From: Aureispira anguillae
GTDB taxonomy: Bacteria; Bacteroidota; Bacteroidia; Chitinophagales; Saprospiraceae
Assembly: GCF_026000115.1 (NCBI RefSeq)
Contig: NZ_AP026867.1
Location: 1,829,501 to 1,893,500, forward strand
DNA: 64,000 nt
Direction: 5' to 3'
The notes beneath the pieces are model-generated. The model did no database searches. It was not told the origin of the DNA and saw only the letters and a list, made by a program, of their open reading frames with translations. Position numbers and translations under genes: made by a program. Shown piece after piece: positions 45,620 to 54,398 of this stretch. Positions within the stretch are counted from its first letter, which is position 1, and each line of letters begins with the position of its first letter.

Positions 45620-45757
45620 TTTTTTTTGTTCCACCTTTTTTGTGGAACACGGTTTAAACGCTCTCTGCATAGGTTTACATGGGTCTATGTTCCATTTTTG
45701 TTCCACTTTTTTAGTCTAGATTTTGTATATTATAATTCTACTAAAAAAGCAAAACAA

Positions 45758-46921
45758 ATGATACAATTCACGATTTCGCACAATTTTAAAAACAGATTAA
45801 AAAAAGACGGTACAGCTCCCGTACAGATTCGGGCTTACCACAACAAAGCAAGAAAATATATTCCTACAGGAATTTTTGTAACCCCTGCTCAATGGAGCAA
45901 GAAATACAATAAGGTAATCGACCATCCCAACGCCTTGCAGTATAATGCTGAAATAAGAAGGCAATTGGACGAGCTGGAGGCTTATGCCTTAGAATGGATC
46001 AAAAAGCACGGGTCGATGACCTTGGAGCAGCTAGACAGCTATTTTAATTATGGCAATGTTCAATCCTTTACAGAGTTTTGGGAATACGAGCTGGCGCAAG
46101 ATACCAAGCTGGAGAAAATTACCAAGAAAAAGCATCGCACGGCTTTAAATTATTGGAAGGGCTTTCAAAAAGATGTCAAATTTTCGGAATTAACCTATTC
46201 TTTAATTCACGATTTTGATACCTACCTCTATGCGCATAAGCTGCATGTCAATACGGTCTACACGCATCATAAGCAGGTGAAAAAATACATTAATTTGGCG
46301 ATCCGAAAAGATTTATTGGACAGCAATAAAAATCCTTATCTGAAATTTAAGGCCAAGACGGTTCCTACAGAGCGGCTGGTTTTGTCTGAAGAGGAGGTAA
46401 AAAAAATAGAGGGGCTGACCTTTCGAGAGGAGGAGTCTTATTTGGATCTTATTCGAGATATGTTTTTATTCTCTTGTTATACGGGCTTACGCTTCTCTGA
46501 TACTTGCGCTATCAGCTACGAAGATATAAATCATAGCGAAGAGGGCATGGTCTTAAATATAGTGGCTAAGAAGACGAGTAAACAGCTTCTACTGCCGTTG
46601 TACAAATTATATGAGTGCAAACCTGAGGCCATCATTAATAAGTACCGTGCTGAGGTGTTATATGATAAGGGCTTGGTCTTTCACAAATACTCCAATCAGT
46701 ATTTTAACCGTGCTTTAAAGAAGTTGGCAAAACGGGCTGGCATCCAAAAGGCAATCACGAGCCACGTGGCTCGTCATACCTTTGCGACTAATTTGGCATC
46801 CAAAGTACCGATTCATATCTTAAAGGCAATTCTACAGCATTCTAAGATCGAAACGACCATGGTTTATTTGCATCTTTCTAATAAGCTGGTGAATGATGCT
46901 TTGGATAAGGTGGATTGGTAG
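45758..46921 (+). CDS. Tyrosine recombinase / integrase of the mobile element
   Basis: 387 residues from the ATG at 45758. An Arm-type DNA-binding N-terminus (IQFTISHNFKNRLKKDGTAPVQIRAYHN) is followed by a SAM-like core-binding domain (about 105-200) and a catalytic domain (about 215-385). Visible active-site residues are R245 (TGLRFSDTC), the lysine of AKKTSKQ, H336 and R339 (SHVARHTFATNL), H361 (LQHSKIETT) and nucleophile Y370 (MVYLHLS). This is the Bacteroidota mobile-element integrase type. It sits right next to tRNA-Leu and points away from it, typical for an element integrated at a tRNA 3' end. Confidence 0.94.
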   Translation: MIQFTISHNFKNRLKKDGTAPVQIRAYHNKARKYIPTGIFVTPAQWSKKYNKVIDHPNALQYNAEIRRQLDELEAYALEWIKKHGSMTLEQLDSYFNYGNVQSFTEFWEYELAQDTKLEKITKKKHRTALNYWKGFQKDVKFSELTYSLIHDFDTYLYAHKLHVNTVYTHHKQVKKYINLAIRKDLLDSNKNPYLKFKAKTVPTERLVLSEEEVKKIEGLTFREEESYLDLIRDMFLFSCYTGLRFSDTCAISYEDINHSEEGMVLNIVAKKTSKQLLLPLYKLYECKPEAIINKYRAEVLYDKGLVFHKYSNQYFNRALKKLAKRAGIQKAITSHVARHTFATNLASKVPIHILKAILQHSKIETTMVYLHLSNKLVNDALDKVDW

Positions 46922-47188
46922 AACGATAGAAACAGGTCGCTTTGATTTATAAGTGACTTGTTTGTTTTTGTAATGGATTGCTAAGATGGATTTTAGCTTT
47001 AGCCCATATGTGGTATTGACGTATATCTCTTGTTTGCCCGCAGTTTTATTTTTTTATGAATACTCTGCTTGTATAGGAATCTTTTAATAGGTCAATTTTG
47101 GGGATTAATTTCCATGCTTCATACATTTTGTTTTCCATTTTAACTAAATTACACAGGGGCTATTTTTCAACTGTACTCAGGGCGTTCA

Positions 47189-47256
47189 GTACAACAACAT
47201 GATAAAATTAGTGGGATCCCACGACCCCACTTAATTTTGATCGCTAATTGTTGTAC
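47189..47256. repeat. Nested inverted repeat 3' of the integrase gene
   Basis: Outer arms GTACAACAA (47189-47197) and TTGTTGTAC (47248-47256). Inner arms AAAATTAGTGGG (47204-47215) and CCCACTTAATTTT (47226-47238) carry one bulge. It lies between the convergent integrase gene and the 221-residue gene. It could be a convergent terminator without T-tracts or a recombination-related site. Confidence 0.55.
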
Positions 47257-47305
47257 AGTGCTTTTTGTTTTATATGGTTGATATTTTAGAAATTTATGAA
47301 AAAAA

Positions 47306-47971
47306 TTATTTCTCTCTTAATTGCTTTTTATCTTCGATGTCCTTTACCCATTTATCTAACTTTTCTTTCCATGATAGCTTTACAGGATGTTGAAAAGTTT
47401 CATTTTTAGTTTGTTCTTTTACAAACTCTAGTGTCTTGTCCATTGCATTTAGAAATAGTTCCTTATTTTCAAAGTCAGCTTCTATTTTAAATAAGAATGA
47501 TGTATTTTTATCTAACCTATGTTCGAGGCTAAAAGTTGATTTTTCTTTGATGATTTTCCCTCCACTGATTTTGTTATGCTTTTTGCCAATAACTGATGAA
47601 GAGATTTTTTCAGCACAATCTTTAATAACGTCCCATAAAGCACTTCCACTTGCACCATATAGTAAGTTTTGTAAAACGCCCTCATTGATAAGAAGTAAGA
47701 CTGTTATTTCTTCAAATGAGTTATAAGGTACTCCACTTTTATCATAAGAGCTAAACTCAATTTTTTGATTTTTGAACTTTGATTCAAATTGTTCTAAATC
47801 TTTAATATCAATCAATCCTTTGATATAATTTAGATGAATTACATTAGGACCTGTTTTTACACTTTTTTGTTTATCAAGAAGTTCTTTTAATTTTTCTTCT
47901 ATTTGCTCTTCGCTTGAATGCTCTCCATACATTGCTTTTAGAGTCTGACGATATATGTCTTCCATATTCAT
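47306..47971 (-). CDS. Unknown protein of the mobile-element cargo
   Basis: 221 residues, soluble, lysine-rich and with strong helical character. No family recognised. There is a possible conserved core around NLLYGASGSALWDVIKDCAEKISSSV (about 100-125) and a charged C-terminus (KLSWKEKLDKWVKDIEDKK). It is the last gene of the minus-strand cargo block, separated from the 603-residue gene by a 250-bp region holding a palindromic element, so it may be a separate cassette. Confidence 0.6.
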   Translation of the reverse strand: MNMEDIYRQTLKAMYGEHSSEEQIEEKLKELLDKQKSVKTGPNVIHLNYIKGLIDIKDLEQFESKFKNQKIEFSSYDKSGVPYNSFEEITVLLLINEGVLQNLLYGASGSALWDVIKDCAEKISSSVIGKKHNKISGGKIIKEKSTFSLEHRLDKNTSFLFKIEADFENKELFLNAMDKTLEFVKEQTKNETFQHPVKLSWKEKLDKWVKDIEDKKQLREK

Positions 47972-48027
47972 AATTGAAGGTTTTGTTCTTAATAAAAAAG
48001 TTTATAATTTAAATGCTGTGCAACGGC

Positions 48028-48205
48028 CTCTGTATATGCTTTGGCACAAAGCATGCGCCATACAATATAGCTTTTCGGGAAGCAAAATCGTAGGTTTTGC
48101 AAGTAATTTACTTTCTAGTACTGGCAAAATCTATGATTTTGCGCTGTGTCACATGCGTTCATTCTTATAACGCTGTTTCCGGGATGTGCCATTGCCATAT
48201 ACAGA
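48028..48205. repeat. MITE-like or cassette-site-like palindromic element
   Basis: Terminal inverted repeats of about 21 bases (48028-48048 and 48185-48205) share TCTGTATATG and TGGCACA, with one small indel between them. Inside are two further palindromes: GCAAAATC..GTTTTGC (48082-48100) and GCAAAATCTATGATTTTGC (48124-48142). The whole 178-bp unit can fold into a cruciform. It is intergenic, between two cargo genes. I could not match it to the attC consensus. Confidence 0.6.
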
Positions 48206-48221
48206 TTGCTTAGATGCAGTT

Positions 48222-50033
48222 CTATTTTTTACATAAAATATGGGGTTGAACATTATAATCTCGACATGAACTAATAAAACTATTGATAAGCCAAATTATT
48301 TGAATGTGGTGAGAATTTTTGGAAGTTCCATTTGCAATTTTTTCCAATTTGTCTTTTAGTTTGCTTTTACTAAAAAATGGTGTAGCTAATATTACTTTTC
48401 TATTTGAGTTTGGAGTTGAATTAACTTTGTTATAAGCTTTTTTTATATCACTCCAATTATTATTTGTTCGAATACGTTTTATTGATGTGCTTTCATAGTT
48501 ATTTTTCCATTTATTATCATATTTCTTTTTGTATTCAGAAAGTTCGGAGTTTAATCGGCCTAAATTTTTAAGAGCTTGTGAAACAACTTCATGGAAACTA
48601 CTAGCACCATATGTATCTTTTGAAGTATATTTTGAATGTATAAACGAAATAGTTGGTTGACCCAATTCTGTAGAAAAAATAATGTGATCAGCCCATTCAT
48701 TTCCCATATCATCACAAATAACTATTTCATCTTTTTTTATGAAGTTATTTTCAACAGCATAAAAAAGAGATTTATCTGGGAATTCCGTTATAGTATTGTC
48801 TCCAAATGGTTTTTCTTTTTCAGATACAACATCAGAAAAATCCATGCTGTCATCAAATACAGACATCATCCCCTCTATATTATTAAGCAACTGTTTGTCT
48901 TTGAATGTGTATCTAGAAACATACATGTAATTAGGGGTGTCAAAAACTACAGAAAAATTCTTTTGAGAATTAATAAATTTTGAGAGGGAGATAGTTTCGG
49001 TAGGTGTCTTGATTAAAATATTTTCACCAACTTTCGATTTAAATGTTATTTGTATTTTGTTGAGTTTTATTTCACCCAACCCATCTTGACCTTTTAATAT
49101 AATAGAGAATACATCAGATTTTGGTATCTTTCTTAAATTTAAAGGAGATCTAAATAGTTCAAAAAAATTATTAAGCTCTTTATCTTCCTTAATCTCAACC
49201 TCAGTCTGATTTTCTTTACTAATGAGCTTATAAGGAGAACTGGAATCTCTGAGATTTATATCTAATTCTTCAAGATGAAAAAGTATTGCAGTAGGAGAAC
49301 ATGTGGATTTAATTTGCTCTAATTTAATTGGAGCTGCAAAACTTTTAATGAATGAATTAATAGTAGCAGGTGTAATTGAATTTAATTCTTGTGTTAGTAA
49401 TAAACACCATTCTGCTAGGTCATCTAGACTAGATTTCTGAGAACGTAAAGCCAAACGAGATGTATTAGGGTTTATCAAATAAATTTCACCATCTACATTT
49501 AATCTAAAATTATTTGGAATCGACCTACTAGCAGAGTTTGTTGGTAAAATACCATCAATATTTCTACCTTCAAAAGACCTGTTTCTTATTTGCATATCTG
49601 AAACAGTCATGCTTTTCATTGATATTCGTTCATACTTAGCGTTAGGTTTTGCTTTTAAACTTGTGAATTTGCCATATTCTATGGGCTCAATGTAAAGTTG
49701 GATTTTTGATTGAAAGGAATCTATGTTTCTTTTAAATACAAATAAATAATTATTATACTCAATTAGTAATAAGAAAGCGTATTTCGTCTCTTTAACTTTA
49801 GTATTTAACAGGAAAGAAGGTTCTTGCTCAAGTGCAAAAGCTTTGCATGAATATATTAGAGTATTTCCATTTATATTAAGTGATGTTTTAACTTCATCTA
49901 TAATAAAATTACTTGTTTTATTTTTTGAACACTCAATAAAAATTTTTTCTACTGCTGTTTTAGAAAGGGGAGTCTTGATTTTAAAAATTTGAGCATTTTT
50001 AGGGAAATGGAAGCTAGAAATGGAAATTCTCAT
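48222..50033 (-). CDS. 603-residue cargo protein with nuclease-like C-terminal region
   Basis: The N-terminal 400 residues show no known domain. The segment about 438-495 reads VICDDMGNEWADHIIF, then TISFIHSKYTSK, then SFHEVVSQALKNLGRL. That spacing (acidic D441/D442/E446/D449, then H466-S-K468, then Q486) resembles PD-(D/E)xK-like nuclease cores seen in restriction- or helicase-linked defence proteins; the assignment is by eye. The last 100 residues are charged (NNYESTSIKRIRTNNNWSDIKKAYNK). It lies 130 bp downstream of a HEPN-type gene. Role in defence is inference. Confidence 0.6.
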   Translation of the reverse strand: MRISISSFHFPKNAQIFKIKTPLSKTAVEKIFIECSKNKTSNFIIDEVKTSLNINGNTLIYSCKAFALEQEPSFLLNTKVKETKYAFLLLIEYNNYLFVFKRNIDSFQSKIQLYIEPIEYGKFTSLKAKPNAKYERISMKSMTVSDMQIRNRSFEGRNIDGILPTNSASRSIPNNFRLNVDGEIYLINPNTSRLALRSQKSSLDDLAEWCLLLTQELNSITPATINSFIKSFAAPIKLEQIKSTCSPTAILFHLEELDINLRDSSSPYKLISKENQTEVEIKEDKELNNFFELFRSPLNLRKIPKSDVFSIILKGQDGLGEIKLNKIQITFKSKVGENILIKTPTETISLSKFINSQKNFSVVFDTPNYMYVSRYTFKDKQLLNNIEGMMSVFDDSMDFSDVVSEKEKPFGDNTITEFPDKSLFYAVENNFIKKDEIVICDDMGNEWADHIIFSTELGQPTISFIHSKYTSKDTYGASSFHEVVSQALKNLGRLNSELSEYKKKYDNKWKNNYESTSIKRIRTNNNWSDIKKAYNKVNSTPNSNRKVILATPFFSKSKLKDKLEKIANGTSKNSHHIQIIWLINSFISSCRDYNVQPHILCKK

Positions 50034-50163
50034 TAGAAGGATATTACAATTGGTTATAAATGTTTTGTATAAATTTAAGCTTTTTTACTTAAATCTAGCT
50101 GACACAGTTTTATGAACAGTCTCACAATGAACGCTGATGCATTGTTCTCAACAGTCTTCTTCT

Positions 50164-50982
50164 TTATCTCAACCAAGCTCCAACAGATGATTTAACTTCA
50201 AATAGTTTATTAATTCTATCAATATCTACTTGTTTTGTTCCGCTGATTAATCTGGTTTTATATTTTGTACCTATTCCCTCTGTTGCTTTTTTTACGACTG
50301 GGTGTAATTTTCTTGCTACTTCAAAAATAAAGTTTTTTTCAAATGCAATAGTTTGTCTCCCATAACTTTTGAGTTCATCAACTTTTTGTGCGTCTGGAAG
50401 AGTAATTGTTCCTCCTGTATGAACAACTGAATGCCTGAGTTGCCATAATACTTTTAATCTTCTACAATCATCATTACTAAATAATCTGTATCCTAAATTA
50501 AAGGCTGCGAAATAGCTATTTACTCTTTCCGGATTATGCCACCCTGAAAGACTATCACTCAAAACATTACCAATAGATGCAGTGCCAATATTTCTATATG
50601 CAGCCAATCTTCCAATATCAACTGAAACTATAGTTTCTTTTGATAGTTTGTTCAAGAATTTGCTTACATCAAAGTTATTCAAATGCACTGAATTATCGAA
50701 CATCAATCCAAAGAGAATTCGTTGGTATGTTTCAAAATGCCCCATTATCGAGGGTAAAATTGCAACAGTTAGATGTTGTAAACTATCCAAGCTATCACTG
50801 CTATAATTTCCGTCTTGATTTGTAGGGAATTTCCTTGCACATAAATCAATTGCACTTTTAGCTTCAATTGCATATTTTAAAAATGCAGTTGCAGGAGACA
50901 CTAAATAGTCATTTAGAGTTGTATGTTTATTTGTAGCAGTTGTTAAATACTCGTGGAAATCTTTTACTCGTCTTCCTGCCAT
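50164..50982 (-). CDS. HEPN-domain-like putative RNase
   Basis: 272 residues, mainly helical. The motif R183-H-S-V-V-H188 (LWQLRHSVVHTGG) is the RX4H active-site motif of HEPN RNases found in toxin-antitoxin, abortive infection and other defence loci. Such motifs are short, so this call rests also on the surrounding helical pattern (YFAAFNLGYRLFSNDDCRRLKVLWQLRHSVVH). A TAACTTTG -7 element is on the minus strand at 51026-51033. It is upstream of the 603-residue gene and could be co-expressed with it. Confidence 0.6.
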   Translation of the reverse strand: MAGRRVKDFHEYLTTATNKHTTLNDYLVSPATAFLKYAIEAKSAIDLCARKFPTNQDGNYSSDSLDSLQHLTVAILPSIMGHFETYQRILFGLMFDNSVHLNNFDVSKFLNKLSKETIVSVDIGRLAAYRNIGTASIGNVLSDSLSGWHNPERVNSYFAAFNLGYRLFSNDDCRRLKVLWQLRHSVVHTGGTITLPDAQKVDELKSYGRQTIAFEKNFIFEVARKLHPVVKKATEGIGTKYKTRLISGTKQVDIDRINKLFEVKSSVGAWLR

Positions 50983-51133
50983 TTGTTTTTCTTTTTTTGG
51001 GTTGTTGAGAATTTACCTGTATACACAAAGTTAGTTTTTTAGTATTTAAAACTTTAGATAAAGTTGGTCATAATACCTTGATATTTAAGGTCTATTTTTA
51101 ACCCCTGATTCGCATATATACAACTCTTCTTGT

Positions 51134-52033
51134 TTAAGAATCAAAATTTAAACTCATTTGATAAACTTTTTTAAATATTTTATTGAAATTATTCTTAAAG
51201 TCTTCTATGTCTTCTGATAATTCCATCACTGTTATTAATTTCAATAAATGTTTATCTAAGTGAGGTAATCCAACTTCTTGAGTTAGGTGCTGGTGATGTT
51301 TTCGTGGTCTTTGCCCTTTTAGGTTCGGTGGATTAATTTTTTTCAATTTATCAAGAATACCAGGAGGCAATTGTTCATATACATATTTATTGGTAAACGT
51401 TCCTAAACAACCAGGACGTTTTAAGGAGAAAGGATCATATTTCCAATTATATAGCCTAAAAACTTCTTGATAAAATTTTCTAGGAAACCTGCTTTGCCAT
51501 TTTAGAAAATCTTCTAGGATATATTTTGATAAAATCTTTTGAAGTTCGTTCTTTTCTCTATCATATTGATAACCTGTTGCTTCGTCAATTAAAGCTGTAA
51601 TACCAACCTTTGCTAAAGAACGAATCAGAATGTTTGCTTGTACTACCATTTTATCTTGAGAGCTTACAGTTGCGTTGGCATCTTTAGCTTTTAAGTAAAG
51701 TTCACAGACCAGTGGAATTAGCTCTGCGTCATACCCCACAGCATGGGTGCCATTAGTATGATAATAGTGAATAGGATTACATTTTTCTTTTACTTCTTCA
51801 GTAACAAAAGGAAGTAGGTTTTTTGCACCGATAATTGATGGAAGTCCTTTTTGCCTTTTCTCTCCTTTTCTTGGGCGTTTAAATGCTGCAAATAAGCCAG
51901 TTTGCGATATAATTCTTTTCTTACCTTCTAATACAGCACAAGGAATCTTTACAAAGCCATATTCTTCGCTTCCAATGTTTAGGTACCCCCGGTGAGTCGC
52001 ATGATAAATTTCCATGGATTTTTCTTCTTTCAT
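51134..52033 (-). CDS. P63C-domain protein (phage/mobile-element type)
   Basis: 299 residues. The C-terminal half has the P63C pattern: LQKILSKYILEDFLKWQSRFPRKFYQEVFRLYNW, then GTFTNKYVYEQLPPGILDKLKKINP and RPRKHHQHLTQEVGLPHLDKHL. The N-terminal half contains FAAFKRPRKGEKRQKGLPSI. P63C proteins are found in phages and integrated elements; their function is unknown. It lies alone, 151 bp after the HEPN-type gene start region and 222 bp before the methyltransferase stop. Confidence 0.82.
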   Translation of the reverse strand: MKEEKSMEIYHATHRGYLNIGSEEYGFVKIPCAVLEGKKRIISQTGLFAAFKRPRKGEKRQKGLPSIIGAKNLLPFVTEEVKEKCNPIHYYHTNGTHAVGYDAELIPLVCELYLKAKDANATVSSQDKMVVQANILIRSLAKVGITALIDEATGYQYDREKNELQKILSKYILEDFLKWQSRFPRKFYQEVFRLYNWKYDPFSLKRPGCLGTFTNKYVYEQLPPGILDKLKKINPPNLKGQRPRKHHQHLTQEVGLPHLDKHLLKLITVMELSEDIEDFKNNFNKIFKKVYQMSLNFDS

Positions 52034-52255
52034 GATTTTATTTTTAATGGTCTTATGAAGCGAATGTAGTCACATGACTATTTAAAAACAAATTTTTTAA
52101 GAAATATATTAAAAAAAAACATAAAATAGATTGTACTCAGAGGATGAATGTAGTATCAAATAGATAAAAACTGTTTAGTGGAAAAAGTATATTATACTTA
52201 ATAAAAGGTAATTAAGGAAAAGAAGATAGACTCTAAACCTACCTTCTTTTCTTTC

Positions 52256-53482
52256 TTATTTCTCAATTTTATTCAAAAAATCAATAGCACTAAGTCCAAT
52301 AGCATAAGCAAGGTTTACAGGAACAGCATTTCCAATTTGTTTATATTGTTGACCTTTGGCTCCCTGAAATACCCATTCATCAGGAAAAGTTTGTATTCGA
52401 GCACTTTCTCGAATAGTTAAAGGTCTTGTTTCTGTCGGATGGCACCGCTCGGTTTGTTTCATAGCAGGGGAGCAAACAATAGTAAGAGCAGGGGTCTTTA
52501 GAGATAACCTTCTTGCTAAACCAGTTTTTCCTCCACCCAAATAATAACTTCCTCCCATATATTCCTTCTGTAAATCATCGGGCAGGTCCTTCCAATATCC
52601 ACCTTCTGGAACTTTTTCCATAATTTCTTTTTTCCTTTGAGGGTAAGAAACCCCAAGGCTTTCAGGGACATTTGTTTTGTATAGAATTCCTTTTTTAAAA
52701 GCATCATTTACTGTTAAAACTTTAGGGTATTTTTCTGGAAATTTAAACAGATGAGCTTTATCTGCAAAATCATTTCGTATTCCAACCAAAATGAGCCGTT
52801 CTCTTTTTTGAGGTACTTTATAATACATTGCTTTCAATACTTTAGGCTCAATTAAAGTGTATCCTAAATCTTTTATTGCTTGCTTAATGACACTTAAAGT
52901 ATTTCCTTTGTCATGATTTAATAAACCTTTGACATTCTCACCTATGAAAATTTTTGGCTTTACTTCATTAATGCATCTCGCAAATTCAAAAAATAAAGTT
53001 CCTCTTGTATCTTCAAACCCTAGTTGTTTACCAGCATGAGAAAATGCTTGACAGGGGAAACCTCCTGTAATTATGTCAATTTTATTATTATAAGATTTGA
53101 AATCAACTTTTTCAATATCACCTTCTATTACTTCCCATTTCGGTCGATTATGTCGCAAAGTAGCACAGGCTTCTTTATTATTTTCATTCAATAAAATATG
53201 CTTGAATCCAGCCTTTTCCATGCCAATTGCCATACCTCCTGCTCCTGCAAACAACTCAATAGATGTATATTTTCTTTTTGGCTTAATTTTAGTAAAGTCA
53301 GTCCAGTTTGTATTAAAAACTTCTTGTGCGATATTAAAATTTAGTAAACTTTCCTTAGTGTATAATTTTTCATCTTTATTGATTTTAAAAGGAATTAGTT
53401 TACCATTTCTAGCCCATAAATCTAATCTATGTAATGGGGTATCAAGAAGATTACTTACTTCAAATTGGTTATACAATTTCAT
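52256..53482 (-). CDS. C5 cytosine DNA methyltransferase with N-terminal helix-turn-helix (GGNCC type by context)
   Basis: 408 residues. The N-terminus (about 1-60: YNQFEVSNLLDTPLHRLDLWARNGKLIPF) looks like a MerR-type winged helix, followed by motif I SIELFAGAGGMAIGMEKAGF (about 74-93), motif IV GGFPCQAFSHAG with catalytic C144, motif VI GENVKGLL (E182) and motif VIII QKRERLILVGIR. It protects host DNA from the adjacent Eco47II-type endonuclease; the GGNCC specificity is inferred from that partner. The extra helix-turn-helix may repress the system's own promoter, since no separate controller gene of the classic kind is present. Confidence 0.92.
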   Translation of the reverse strand: MKLYNQFEVSNLLDTPLHRLDLWARNGKLIPFKINKDEKLYTKESLLNFNIAQEVFNTNWTDFTKIKPKRKYTSIELFAGAGGMAIGMEKAGFKHILLNENNKEACATLRHNRPKWEVIEGDIEKVDFKSYNNKIDIITGGFPCQAFSHAGKQLGFEDTRGTLFFEFARCINEVKPKIFIGENVKGLLNHDKGNTLSVIKQAIKDLGYTLIEPKVLKAMYYKVPQKRERLILVGIRNDFADKAHLFKFPEKYPKVLTVNDAFKKGILYKTNVPESLGVSYPQRKKEIMEKVPEGGYWKDLPDDLQKEYMGGSYYLGGGKTGLARRLSLKTPALTIVCSPAMKQTERCHPTETRPLTIRESARIQTFPDEWVFQGAKGQQYKQIGNAVPVNLAYAIGLSAIDFLNKIEK

Positions 53483-53549
53483 TAAAGTTTATTATGTTAT
53501 TTATGTGTTTTGGTGCTCAAAGTAAATTTTATTCTTAATGGGAAAAAGA

Positions 53550-54299
53550 TTATTTAGTATCTAAATTAAAATCATTAAATCCTTCGTAATTTTTAAAGGA
53601 TAATAAATAGATACTAGTTAACAAATCTGGTGATAATTTGTTTAATTCATCAAAAACAGTATTTGCTTTTTCAGCATTTTTTAATTTACTTGTGGCATCT
53701 TTTATAACAGTAGGGAGTGCTTTACATAATTTTTGAAAAGCATTTTTGTCTCCTGTTACTAATTCGTAAAACTTATCTATAGAAACTCTTCTGATTTGAT
53801 GGTTTGCACTCTGTTTTTGTCCATCTAGGGTTACCACCCAAGGGATATTTTGACTTTTTTTAGCGATAACTTCTACTAATAAACATGTTGCGTTAGGATT
53901 TTTGATAATGCTATTTTGCATTCTCATATATGTTTTTGCACTAGATGAAGAATTCATTGTATTGTGTTTATTTTTCATTTCTACAAAAATTGCTTCCCGA
54001 GTGTTTTCTATATCATATCCTTGTTGAGGAACATGCCAATCAGAAGAAAAATATTTGAAAATATTTTGATGAAAATACCCAATAAGGTTTGAGTTAGATT
54101 TATCCAATTGTCTTAAAACCTCATTTTCGATGGTTTCTTCGTATGATTGGTTATATACGATAGAATCAAATGTGAGCTTAATTGGATCTATTAGGTTTTT
54201 GTTAAATTTTCTTAGGTCCATACTGAAACTGTACTTTTTAACAGTATCGTAAACATGGTTAAGTAATTCTTTATCACTGATGAATGTTAGGTTGTACAT
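53550..54299 (-). CDS. Eco47II-family type II restriction endonuclease
   Basis: 249 residues, full length. The family pattern is strong: FNKNLIDPIKLTFDS, then RQLDKSNSNLIGYFHQNIFKY, then IFVEMKNKHNTMNSSSS, then CLLVEVIAKKSQNIPW and RRVSIDKFYELVTGDKNAFQKL. The PD-(D/E)xK catalytic set is D96, E107 and K109. Eco47II cuts GGNCC. It is encoded upstream of the methyltransferase (67 bp) in the same direction, an arrangement in which methyltransferase expression must keep ahead of the nuclease. Confidence 0.92.
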   Translation of the reverse strand: MYNLTFISDKELLNHVYDTVKKYSFSMDLRKFNKNLIDPIKLTFDSIVYNQSYEETIENEVLRQLDKSNSNLIGYFHQNIFKYFSSDWHVPQQGYDIENTREAIFVEMKNKHNTMNSSSSAKTYMRMQNSIIKNPNATCLLVEVIAKKSQNIPWVVTLDGQKQSANHQIRRVSIDKFYELVTGDKNAFQKLCKALPTVIKDATSKLKNAEKANTVFDELNKLSPDLLTSIYLLSFKNYEGFNDFNLDTK

Positions 54300-54336
54300 A
54301 TCACTATTGTATCTTTATTTCCAATTTGGACATAAA

Positions 54337-54365
54337 GGGCACCAAGTAAAATATACTTGGTGCCC
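54337..54365 (-). terminator. Hairpin terminator between regulator and endonuclease genes
   Basis: A 12-bp perfect stem GGGCACCAAGTA / TACTTGGTGCCC with a 5-base loop, about 35 bp after the regulator stop on the minus strand. The T-tract is short on that strand (TTTATG). Confidence 0.72.
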
Positions 54366-54398
54366 TCATTCTTTGTTTATTATAATTGTGCTTTATTT

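Noticed and set aside
45626-45757. 44-residue N-terminal extension of the integrase
   Set aside because: It runs through Phe-rich sequence just after the tRNA terminator; the family N-terminus (IQFTISHNF) begins at the ATG at 45758.
48028-48205. Integron attC site
   Set aside because: The palindrome is suggestive, but I could not find the GTTRRRY and RYYYAAC core pair at the expected positions.
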